DNA from: Paenibacillus sp. FSL K6-3182
GTDB lineage: Bacteria; Bacillota; Bacilli; Paenibacillales; Paenibacillaceae
DNA: 64,000 nucleotides
Direction: 5' to 3'
Assembly (NCBI RefSeq): GCF_037976325.1
Contig: NZ_CP150265.1
Span: 2,909,501 to 2,973,500 of the forward strand
Shown: piece after piece, positions 55,410 through 63,900 of the stretch
Position numbering within the stretch: the first letter of the stretch is position 1
How the letters are laid out: every line of letters starts with the position of its first letter
Notes under the pieces: model-generated
Databases searched by the model: none
What the model was told of the DNA's origin: nothing
What the model saw: only the letters and a program-made list of their open reading frames with translations
Translations under genes and position numbers: made by a program

Positions 55410-56363
55410 ATGATTCAGCTTGTTAAAAAAAGCAAGTTAAAATTGGACAGCAAAACGCTGCGGCCGCGGTTGAATCTGAAGTGGAAGGAAGTTTCGAAGA
55501 ACAAGGTTTTATATGCCATGATTGCACCGTTCTTTCTGATCTTCTTCACCTTTACCGTCCTTCCCGTCTGCTTATCGCTGCTGGTCAGCTTCACTAACTT
55601 TAATATGCTGGAATTTCCGAAGTGGGTAGGCTGGCGCAATTACGCTCAATTGTTCGTTAGGGATGATGTGTTTCTAATCGCTCTAAAAAACACGTTGATC
55701 TTCGCCGCAATCACAGGACCTGTCAGTTATATCGCCTGTTTTGTGCTCGCGTGGATCATTAATGAGTTTCCGCCAAAGATTAGAGCTTTTGCGACGCTGG
55801 TTTTTTATGCGCCTGCCTTGTCAGGGAGCGCCTTTATCGTGTGGACGCTCTTGTTCAGCAGCGATTCCTATGGATATATCAATGCTTTCCTCCTCAAGTG
55901 GCATTTGATATTGGAGCCTATCCTTTGGCTCAAGACACCTAAATATATTCTTCCGATCATCATTATCGTTCAGCTTTGGCTCAGCCTTGGAACGAGTTTT
56001 CTTGCCTTTATCGCAGGGCTGCAAGGACTTGATAAAACATTATTCGAGGCGGGTGCGATCGATGGCATACGCAACCGCTGGCAGGAGCTTTGGTTCATTA
56101 CGCTGCCTTCGATGAGGCCGATGCTGATGTTCGGCGCGGTCATCCAAATTACAGCTTCCTTCGGCGTTGCGGAGGTAGCGACTGCGCTCGCCGGGTTCCC
56201 AAGCGTGAAGTATGCGGGGCATACGATCGTTACGCATTTAATGGATTACGGCTCCATTCGCTTTGAGATGGGATACGCCTCAGCTATTGCGACCGTGCTG
56301 TTCGCAATGATGCTCGGCTCGAATCTCATTGTGCGTAGGCTGCTGGCGAAGGTCGGTGAGTAG
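55410..56363 (+). CDS. cassette II: ABC sugar permease A1 (MalF-like)
   Basis: This 317-aa six-helix permease has the EAA loop EAGAIDGIRNRWQELWFITLP, almost identical to cassette I permease A1. GGGAGGGG precedes the ATG. It pairs with the next gene, whose ATG lies 2 nt after its stop. Confidence 0.9.
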   Translation: MIQLVKKSKLKLDSKTLRPRLNLKWKEVSKNKVLYAMIAPFFLIFFTFTVLPVCLSLLVSFTNFNMLEFPKWVGWRNYAQLFVRDDVFLIALKNTLIFAAITGPVSYIACFVLAWIINEFPPKIRAFATLVFYAPALSGSAFIVWTLLFSSDSYGYINAFLLKWHLILEPILWLKTPKYILPIIIIVQLWLSLGTSFLAFIAGLQGLDKTLFEAGAIDGIRNRWQELWFITLPSMRPMLMFGAVIQITASFGVAEVATALAGFPSVKYAGHTIVTHLMDYGSIRFEMGYASAIATVLFAMMLGSNLIVRRLLAKVGE

Positions 56364-56365
56364 CG

Positions 56366-57238
56366 ATGATTACAATTCGTCTAAGAAAAAAAAGAATAAG
56401 CCGCTCATGGATGGGCGATGTCTTTCTGTTCTTGCTGCTTGCAGCAGTAGGATATTTTATGGCAATGCCGCTTGTATTTGTGATCAGCAATGCATTCAAG
56501 CCGATTAACGAAATTTTGAAGTTTCCGCCTGATTTTTTGGTCAAAAATCCTACATTCACTAACTTTACGGACTTATATCATCTGCTTTCCGGTTCATGGG
56601 TGCCTTTTACTCGTTACATTTATAACACTTTTTTTATTGCGATTGTTGGTACGGTCGGTCACGTGCTCATTGCTTCCCTCGCAGCTTATCCACTGGCGAA
56701 GCGGAAATTTCCAGGAAAGGGATTCCTTTTCACCATTGTAGTCCTATCACTAATGTTCTCAGCTACGGTTACTCAGATTACGAATTACATGACGATGTCA
56801 TGGCTCGGTTTTCTGGATACCCACTGGGCGGTTATTATTCCGGCAATTGGCTCCTCGCTTGGGCTGTATCTTATGAAACAGTTTATGGAGCAAATACCGG
56901 ATGCGCTGCTCGAAGCTGCACAGATTGATGGTTGCAGTGAAGTTCGCATTTTCTGGAGTGTCGTTATGCCTGTCGTCAAACCTGCATGGCTTACGCTAGT
57001 TATTTTTTCTTTCCAAGGTTTATGGGGGGCAGGCGGAGCAGCGGGCTCGATGTACATTTACAGTGAGCAGCTCAAAACAATTGATTACGCGTTAAGTCAG
57101 ATTCTGGCGGGAGGCATCGCACGAACGGGTCCTTCGATGGCAGCAACATTGCTGCTGCTCACCGTTCCGATTCTCATCTTTGTGCTATCGCAGAGCAGCG
57201 TTATTCAAACGATGTCAACCTCCGGCATGAAAGAATGA
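56366..57238 (+). CDS. cassette II: ABC sugar permease A2 (MalG-like)
   Basis: This 290-aa permease has six helices, the EAA loop EAAQIDGCSEVRIFWSVVMP and the tail VIQTMSTSGMKE. The ribosome site GGTGAG lies in the end of the preceding gene. Its stop overlaps the open frame of the next gene, whose true start is a little downstream. Confidence 0.9.
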   Translation: MITIRLRKKRISRSWMGDVFLFLLLAAVGYFMAMPLVFVISNAFKPINEILKFPPDFLVKNPTFTNFTDLYHLLSGSWVPFTRYIYNTFFIAIVGTVGHVLIASLAAYPLAKRKFPGKGFLFTIVVLSLMFSATVTQITNYMTMSWLGFLDTHWAVIIPAIGSSLGLYLMKQFMEQIPDALLEAAQIDGCSEVRIFWSVVMPVVKPAWLTLVIFSFQGLWGAGGAAGSMYIYSEQLKTIDYALSQILAGGIARTGPSMAATLLLLTVPILIFVLSQSSVIQTMSTSGMKE

Positions 57239-57258
57239 TGGGAAAGGGGAGGCTTACG

Positions 57259-59322
57259 TTGAATCGATTATGTAAATTTCTGCTGCTCTTCCCACTAATG
57301 CTGATCCTGGTTGGCATTTCGGTTCCAGTCTATGCTGCACCATATGATGGCTACAATTATTCGTGGTGGGGAGATCCTGAGCCAGCGCCTGTGCCGTACT
57401 TGCCAGTGAAGCAAATCGGCGGGGAGCAGTTAAGCTCCGGACCATTCAAATCGCCAGAGGACTTGTTCATAACCGCTGACAATCAGATCTATGTCGCGGA
57501 TACAGGGAATAACCGCATTGTCGTGCTTGATGAGCAAGCAAGTGTAATTCAGACGATTGATGCTTTTGTGAATGGCAATAAAGCGGATAGCTTCTCAGCT
57601 CCGCAAGGAATCTTCGTACATTCAAATGGACATTTGTTCATTGCTGATACAGGAAACAAACGCATTGTTGAACTAACGAAGGAAGGCGAGCTGGTACGCG
57701 TCATTGGCGCTCCGGAGAGCGATGTGCTGGGCGGAAACTTTGTCTATGAGCCGATCAAGCTGGTCGGAGATTCAGCGGGTCGTTTATATGTTGTCGGAAA
57801 AGGCGTGTTCAATGGCATTATGCAGTTTGATTCCGGCGGCAAGTTCTCAGGGTTTATGGGCGTCAATAAAGTACGCTACAGTGCCGCGGATTTGTTCTGG
57901 AAGCGCGTCATGACGAAGGAGCAGCGTTCCAAAATGGTGCTCTTTATCCCTGTCGAATTCAACAACGTCGATATTGACAGTGAGGGCTTTGTTTATGCTA
58001 CAACAAGCGAGGCATTCTCGGATACACCAGTAAAGCGTCTGAATCCATCTGGAACGGATGTGCTGAAGAGAACGGGCTACCAGCCTCCAAAAGGTGATAT
58101 TCGATTCCGCACAGGAGGCACACGGCCCGGAACATCAGCTATTCAAAGCGTCGCTCTTGATCGAAATGGGATTTACAGCATTTTGGACAGTACACGCGGG
58201 AGAATCTTTACGTACGACAGAGAAGGCAAGCTGATGTATATTTACGGACTGCTTGGTGAGCAGGTTGGGACGTTTAAGACGCCAACCGACATTGACATGT
58301 TAGGCGATAAGATGATTGTGCTAGATAAAGGCTTGAATCAGCTGGTCATGTTTGAGCCAACGCGCTATGGAAAGGTGATTCGGGAAGCCGTTATTAATAA
58401 TGATATTGGCGAGGAAGAAAAGTCGGTCGAGAAATGGCGCGAGGCTTTGCGATTAAACAACAATCTCGAAATCGCTTATTTGGGGATCGGGAAAGCGGAG
58501 CTCAGACAGGGACATAATTACGAAGCGATGAAGCATTTTGAGCTGGGCATGCACACGCAATATTATTCACGGGCTTTTGAACGTTACCGCAAGGATTTCA
58601 TGTGGGAGCATTTCGGGAAAATTGCTGCAGTAGCGATAACAGCAGTCGTACTGCTCATCGCTGCGAGAGTGCTCATCAAGCGTAGAACAGCTGAGCCTGG
58701 CGTAGTGGGAATGGGCTGGTATACGATCTTCCATCCGTTTAATGGATTCTGGGAGCTGAAGTTCGAGCGAAAAGGGAAGATCTGGTTTGCTTTGCTGCTG
58801 CTGCTTATTCTATCACTTCTCTATGTACTCAAAAGGCAGTTTACCGGTTTTATCTTTAATCCAACGGTCAATGCAGAGAATGTAAACGTGCTTGATGAGA
58901 TTAAATTTATTGTGCTCCCGTTTTTTCTATGGTGCATCGCCAACTGGTCGATGACGACGCTGATGGATGGCGAGGGGAAATTCAAAGAAATTGTAATGGC
59001 TACCGCCTATGCGCTTATTCCAGTTGTGCTGATGCAAATTCCACTCATTTTATTATCCAATGTCATTACGATTCAGGAAGGTTCGTTCTATCGATTGCTG
59101 GAGTCAATCGGCTTCTTGTGGTTTTTTGGATTGTTATTTGTCGGTATGCTTACCGTTCATCAGTACACGGTGGGGAAAACGGTCATTACGATGCTGCTAA
59201 CGATGCTTGTGATGGGCATCATCATCTTCTTAGGCTTGCTTTTCTTCAGCTTAGCGCAGCAGATGCTTTCCTTCGCAGCTACGGTATACAAAGAAGCGAT
59301 GTTTAGACTAGGGGAGGGATAA
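57259..59322 (+). CDS. cassette II: NHL-propeller / TPR / Yip1 membrane protein
   Basis: TTG 57259 (MNRLCKFLLLF) has AAAGGGGAGG 6 nt upstream and gives 687 aa; ATG 57235 is in frame but sits on the end of the previous gene. A signal peptide ends at PVYAAP. NHL blades (YVADTGNNRIVVL, FIADTGNKRIVEL), a TPR-like stretch (NNLEIAYLGIGKAELRQG) and a multi-helix Yip1-like domain (MDGEGKFKEIVMATAYALI) follow in the same order as in cassette I. The C-terminal membrane domain is better conserved between the two copies than the propeller, as far as visual comparison shows. Confidence 0.8.
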   Translation: MNRLCKFLLLFPLMLILVGISVPVYAAPYDGYNYSWWGDPEPAPVPYLPVKQIGGEQLSSGPFKSPEDLFITADNQIYVADTGNNRIVVLDEQASVIQTIDAFVNGNKADSFSAPQGIFVHSNGHLFIADTGNKRIVELTKEGELVRVIGAPESDVLGGNFVYEPIKLVGDSAGRLYVVGKGVFNGIMQFDSGGKFSGFMGVNKVRYSAADLFWKRVMTKEQRSKMVLFIPVEFNNVDIDSEGFVYATTSEAFSDTPVKRLNPSGTDVLKRTGYQPPKGDIRFRTGGTRPGTSAIQSVALDRNGIYSILDSTRGRIFTYDREGKLMYIYGLLGEQVGTFKTPTDIDMLGDKMIVLDKGLNQLVMFEPTRYGKVIREAVINNDIGEEEKSVEKWREALRLNNNLEIAYLGIGKAELRQGHNYEAMKHFELGMHTQYYSRAFERYRKDFMWEHFGKIAAVAITAVVLLIAARVLIKRRTAEPGVVGMGWYTIFHPFNGFWELKFERKGKIWFALLLLLILSLLYVLKRQFTGFIFNPTVNAENVNVLDEIKFIVLPFFLWCIANWSMTTLMDGEGKFKEIVMATAYALIPVVLMQIPLILLSNVITIQEGSFYRLLESIGFLWFFGLLFVGMLTVHQYTVGKTVITMLLTMLVMGIIIFLGLLFFSLAQQMLSFAATVYKEAMFRLGEG

Positions 59323-59326
59323 TGCC

Positions 59327-61882
59327 ATGTCAAAGCACAATACACGGAAATGGGTGGCATTGTCCCTGCTGCTTGCGATGCTGTCGCTGCCGGCTTGCAC
59401 ATCGGCAACGGTTAACAGCACCCTTACATCCGGGACGCCTAGTAAAGATTCCGCGGAAACGGATGCTTCGCTCCGTGCACTAGACGCGTCAGCTCAAGTG
59501 GAGCCTCGAATAGAAGGTCTTGATCCGGTGCTGGAGAACGATGCACTTCGGCTTTATATTAGCAAGGCTACTGCTGAAATCGCGGTCGTGGATAAAATAA
59601 GCGGGAACATATGGCGCTCGAATCCAGACAGCTCGGAGGATAAGCTTGCTTCACCGTATTTAAAGGGGAAATTATCCTCCCAAATCTCTTTCGTCTACCT
59701 CACGAAGAGCGGTCAGAACAAAGATTATGACAGCTATAACAACAGCGTGAAATTTAATCAGTTTGAAATTAAGCAAGCGGATAATGGGGTGACGGTCACC
59801 TATCAGTTCGGTGATCCGCAGAAAGGGCTTGAGTCCATACCGCAGAAGATAAACAAGGAGCGGTTCGAAGAAAGATTGCTGAAGCGATTGGAAGATCCAG
59901 CGGACCAAGAACAGCTGAAGGTTAGATACAAGCTAAATGAGGAGCAGGGTATTTACGAACGCCGAGAAATACCAAAAGCTGTCGTGAAAAAGCTATTGGC
60001 AATCTTTGAGAAGGCGGAATATACGGAAGAGGATTTTGCTATCGATAATGGTGAGGGAGACGGCGGCGGAGCAGCTGAAGAATCGGTTAAACCGAAATTT
60101 TCGGCAGCGATTGAATACACATTGGATGGCAGAGATCTAATCGCTTCAGTGGATACGTCGACCATCACTGAAGATACTCCGCCTTATCGGATTCATTCGA
60201 TCAGTCTTCTAGAAAATTTCGGAGCTGCGGGCCAGAAGGATGACGGCTACCTCTTTCTTCCTGACGGGTCGGGAACGCTTATTAGGTTCAACACTGGAAA
60301 TATCCAGGCGCAGCCTATCCTGATCCCGATATACGGTGAAGACAGCTCGATCTATGTAAATGAAAAGTTTAATACGCTTGAGCCAAACCGGTTGCCGGTA
60401 TTCGGAATGAAAAAGAATGATGCAGCATTTCTTGCCATTATTGAGCAGGGGGAAGCGCTAGCCAAGCTTTCCGCGGATATAAGCGGGCGATTGCATGAGT
60501 TTAATACGATTGCTGCCCAGTTCATTATTTTGCCGAAGGACGAGGTGCGTTTAAGCAATAATGAGATCATGCACAAAACGCCAAAGGAGACGTACAAGGG
60601 GAATTTGAAAATTCGTTATTCCTTATTAAGCGGCGATGAGGCTGATTACTCAGGCATGGCAGCAAGCTATCGCACTTATCTGGAGAAGGCGGATGGGCTA
60701 TCAAAGCTGAAAGCAGAAGGAGATGCGCCATTTTATATGGAGCTTGTTGGCAGCATCCCGAAAAAGAAAAACATGTTAGGTTTTCCTTATGAGGCTCTTG
60801 TGCCTTTAACGAATTTGAAGGAAGCTGAGCAGCTCGTTGATCAGCTTCACGGCAAGCAAATACAAAATATACGGCTGAGTTACAAGGGCTGGTTTAATGA
60901 AGGCTTAAATCATACGATAGCATCGAATATCGACATGGATAACGTGATAGGGAGCAAAGGCGATTGGAAGCGATTAGCGGAAAAGCTGCAGAAGAGCGGA
61001 GGTGGGTTTTATCCGGATGCAGCCTTCCAGCTTATCTATCAGAATTCCGGGAAATTTAGCCCGAGCAAAGACTCTGCCCAGTACATTTCTCGGCGCTATG
61101 CGAAAATTTATGAATTCGATCGCGCAGCATATTTTCGGCATAACGAGCTGTTGTCACACTTTTTGTTGACTCCAAGAAAGCTAAGTTCAACGGTCAGCGG
61201 TTTTCTGTCTGATTTCAAGAAGCTGAATCCTGGAGCTATTTCCTTGAGGGATCTGGGCTCTGAGCTTCATTCGGATTTTCGAAGAAATGCAGAGGTGACA
61301 AGAGAGGACGCAAAACGAATCGTTACAGATCAGCTCGAAGCCATTTCGGAGATGTCTCCAAGCATAATGGTCAATGGCGGCAATGCTTATGTTCTCCCGT
61401 ATGTATCGCATATTCTAAACATACCGCAAAAAAGCAATGAATATCAGCTAGCCGGTGAGTCGATACCGTTTAACCAAATGGTGCTGCATGGTTATATCGA
61501 ATATGCGGGAAAAGCATATAACATGGCTGATGAGCAAGACATTCGGGAAAGTGTACTGCGCTCGCTTGAAACGGGTTCAAATGTATACTTTAGCTGGTTC
61601 TATGAGGAGCCGTCCGTTCTTAAGGACACTCGATTCAGTTATCTTTATTCGAATGATTATGAGCAATGGTTTGATGAGGCTGTCGACGCTTATGGCGAAG
61701 TGAATGCAGTGCTGCGGCAGGTCCGCGGTCAGAGCATGATCAAGCACGAAAAGCTGGCGGAACGCACTTACAAAACCGTATATGAAAGCGGCTTAACGGT
61801 TTACGTAAATTACAGCGATTCCGTTGTTCAAACGGATGGTGTGACCATTGAAGCCCATGATTACATCGTTAAGGGGGGATAA
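59327..61882 (+). CDS. cassette II: DUF5696-type lipoprotein, glycosidase-like
   Basis: This 851-aa lipoprotein (lipobox LPAC, Cys24) has the same three-part layout as the cassette I protein: an N-terminal sandwich (NDALRLYISKATAEIAVVD), a probable barrel (LSYKGWFNEGLNH, GGGFYPDAAFQ, ISLRDLGSELHSDF, MVNGGNAYVLPY) and a C-terminal sandwich (YESGLTVYVNYSDSV). Conservation of the ISLRDLG Asp and of MVNGGNAY suggests functional residues. GGGGAGGG lies before the ATG. It is separated from the next gene by 2 nt. Confidence 0.78.
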   Translation: MSKHNTRKWVALSLLLAMLSLPACTSATVNSTLTSGTPSKDSAETDASLRALDASAQVEPRIEGLDPVLENDALRLYISKATAEIAVVDKISGNIWRSNPDSSEDKLASPYLKGKLSSQISFVYLTKSGQNKDYDSYNNSVKFNQFEIKQADNGVTVTYQFGDPQKGLESIPQKINKERFEERLLKRLEDPADQEQLKVRYKLNEEQGIYERREIPKAVVKKLLAIFEKAEYTEEDFAIDNGEGDGGGAAEESVKPKFSAAIEYTLDGRDLIASVDTSTITEDTPPYRIHSISLLENFGAAGQKDDGYLFLPDGSGTLIRFNTGNIQAQPILIPIYGEDSSIYVNEKFNTLEPNRLPVFGMKKNDAAFLAIIEQGEALAKLSADISGRLHEFNTIAAQFIILPKDEVRLSNNEIMHKTPKETYKGNLKIRYSLLSGDEADYSGMAASYRTYLEKADGLSKLKAEGDAPFYMELVGSIPKKKNMLGFPYEALVPLTNLKEAEQLVDQLHGKQIQNIRLSYKGWFNEGLNHTIASNIDMDNVIGSKGDWKRLAEKLQKSGGGFYPDAAFQLIYQNSGKFSPSKDSAQYISRRYAKIYEFDRAAYFRHNELLSHFLLTPRKLSSTVSGFLSDFKKLNPGAISLRDLGSELHSDFRRNAEVTREDAKRIVTDQLEAISEMSPSIMVNGGNAYVLPYVSHILNIPQKSNEYQLAGESIPFNQMVLHGYIEYAGKAYNMADEQDIRESVLRSLETGSNVYFSWFYEEPSVLKDTRFSYLYSNDYEQWFDEAVDAYGEVNAVLRQVRGQSMIKHEKLAERTYKTVYESGLTVYVNYSDSVVQTDGVTIEAHDYIVKGG

Positions 61883-61884
61883 GG

Positions 61885-62787
61885 ATGTCGAAGAGACGAA
61901 CACTGAGCTTGGAGCGCAAAAAGGAAATATACGGCGTGTTGTTCGTAACCCCTTGGCTGCTTGGATTCGTACTGCTGATGGTTATCCCATTCGTCCAGTC
62001 GCTTCAATTCAGCTTCCATAAGCTGACGCTTAATTCGGAAGGCTACTCGCTTCAATATGTCGGCCTTGAAAATTATCGCAACATCTTTTTCGTTGATGCG
62101 TGGTACGTTCGTTCCTTAACGGAAGCCGTTACGGTGATGGCATTAAACGTACCGCTCATTATTTTTTTCAGTTTATTTACAGCCACATTATTGGTGCAGA
62201 AATTCAAAGGGAGAATGCTTGCGAGAGCGATCATATTCCTGCCAGTCGTGTTAGCCTCAGGGGTTATAGCTAAGCTTGATAACGGCAATTTTCTAGCTCA
62301 AATGATCGGCTCCGCTTCAACCGACATGGAGGGCAACTATTCTGGACTGCGAAGCATTGAGCTAAGGCCGCTGCTCTTCCAAGCTGGTCTTAGCCGGGAC
62401 ATTGTGGAGTATTTGACTAGTGCGGTTGATCGAATCTACCAGATCATCAGCTCGTCTGGCGTCCAGATACTCATTTTTTTAGCGGGGCTGCAGTCGATCT
62501 CACCTTCTCTTTATGAAGCGGCGAAGATGGAAGGGGCCACAGGTTATGAAGCCTTCTGGAAAATAACATTTCCCATGATTTCGCCGCTCATTCTGACGAA
62601 TGTGGTGTATACCATCATCGATTCCTTCTATGACAATAAAATGACGCAAATGATTCAGGACGCAGCTTTTGGTCGATTGGACTTTGGCGTCAGCTCGGCG
62701 ATGTCATGGATTTACTTTCTAGTCATCTCGATCATTCTAGTCGTATCGACGTATCTGATTTCGAAGCGTGTATTCTACTATGACTAA
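61885..62787 (+). CDS. cassette II: ABC sugar permease B1
   Basis: This 300-aa permease has six helices, an inserted loop of about 50 aa near residues 135-180, and the EAA loop EAAKMEGATGYEAFWKITFP. It is paralogous to the product of 35951-36835. The AAGGGGGG ribosome site overlaps the end of the DUF5696-type gene. Confidence 0.9.
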   Translation: MSKRRTLSLERKKEIYGVLFVTPWLLGFVLLMVIPFVQSLQFSFHKLTLNSEGYSLQYVGLENYRNIFFVDAWYVRSLTEAVTVMALNVPLIIFFSLFTATLLVQKFKGRMLARAIIFLPVVLASGVIAKLDNGNFLAQMIGSASTDMEGNYSGLRSIELRPLLFQAGLSRDIVEYLTSAVDRIYQIISSSGVQILIFLAGLQSISPSLYEAAKMEGATGYEAFWKITFPMISPLILTNVVYTIIDSFYDNKMTQMIQDAAFGRLDFGVSSAMSWIYFLVISIILVVSTYLISKRVFYYD

Positions 62788-62802
62788 CAAGGAGGAAGAG
62801 AT

Positions 62803-63798
62803 ATGGAAGCTGAGACGAAGGTGAAAGGCCGCATCTCGGACTCTGCCTTAGTGCGGGCCGCAACGAGCTGGTACGATCGCCATAGCCCAGTTGAAAAAGC
62901 GAAGCATTGGCTTTGGATATTCATCCGTACCGTACTCATCGTCGGGATTTGTTTTATCATTTTGTATCCGATCATTACGAAGCTGTCCATCGCGTTGCGC
63001 GACAAGCAGGATATGTTCGATGCAACCGTCGTATGGCTGCCGCGGCATTTTACACTGGATAATATCAAAATCGTCATGGGTTATTTAAAATATTCGGAAT
63101 CCGTCACTAACACGCTGCTGCTTAGCCTTGGGACGTCGCTGCTTCAACTCGCTTCCTGCGCACTGGCTGGTTATGGCTTTGCAAGGCTCAAGTTCCGGGG
63201 CAGCGCCATTTTGTTCGGAGTCGTCATCTTCACCATCGTTGTGCCGCCGCAAACGATTATGGTTCCTACGTATTTGCATTATCGCTTTTTTGATGTGTTT
63301 GGGCTCTATCATCTGTTCACGGGAAAAGATGGCGTGAATCTGCTGGAGAGCTTCTGGCCTTTCTTTATTTCTTCGGGGCTTGCGATGGGCTTGAAAAACG
63401 GTCTGTATATTTATATTTTCCGTCAATTTTTCCGCTCACTGCCGAAGGATTTGGAAGAGGCCGCGTATGTGGACGGAGCGGGCATTCCGGGTACCTTTGC
63501 AAGAGTCATGCTGCCTAATGCTGTACCTGCGATAGCTACGGTCATGCTGTTCTCGTTCATCTGGCAATGGAATGACAGCTACTTTGTAAATCTTTTTGCG
63601 CCAAATTATACCCTTCTAGCAAGAATGCTCGATTTGCTGCCTGGTGCTGTTCGACCCGAATATGTTGGTGGTATTTCTCATACATCTTTATATTTGAACA
63701 CTGGAACACTGCTCGGCATTTTACCGATCTTTATTCTTTATTTATTCGCACAAAGATACTTTGTAGAGAGCATAGAGCGCACAGGATTGGTAGGCTAG
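62803..63798 (+). CDS. cassette II: ABC sugar permease B2
   Basis: This 331-aa permease has six helices, the EAA loop EAAYVDGAGIPGTFARVMLP and the tail YFVESIERTGLVG shared with cassette I. AAGGAGGA lies before the ATG. It is the last conserved cassette gene; a short ORF and nanE follow without a terminator. Confidence 0.9.
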   Translation: MEAETKVKGRISDSALVRAATSWYDRHSPVEKAKHWLWIFIRTVLIVGICFIILYPIITKLSIALRDKQDMFDATVVWLPRHFTLDNIKIVMGYLKYSESVTNTLLLSLGTSLLQLASCALAGYGFARLKFRGSAILFGVVIFTIVVPPQTIMVPTYLHYRFFDVFGLYHLFTGKDGVNLLESFWPFFISSGLAMGLKNGLYIYIFRQFFRSLPKDLEEAAYVDGAGIPGTFARVMLPNAVPAIATVMLFSFIWQWNDSYFVNLFAPNYTLLARMLDLLPGAVRPEYVGGISHTSLYLNTGTLLGILPIFILYLFAQRYFVESIERTGLVG

Positions 63799-63840
63799 CG
63801 ATTATTCGGGCAACCGTACTTACGATTGGAGGGTTCTGCA

Positions 63841-63900
63841 ATGAACGATGCCATAGGAGTAGATAGCGAGGGGTTCTTGGATAAGCAGGTGACCCTATGA
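63841..63900 (+). CDS. 19-codon ORF coupled to nanE
   Basis: ATG 63841 has GGAGGG 7 nt upstream and encodes [19 protein letters not shown]. Its stop TGA overlaps the nanE ATG as ATGA, so it could drive translation of nanE by coupling, or it may be the remnant of a gene lost by deletion. No family is recognised. Confidence 0.4.
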   Translation: MNDAIGVDSEGFLDKQVTL

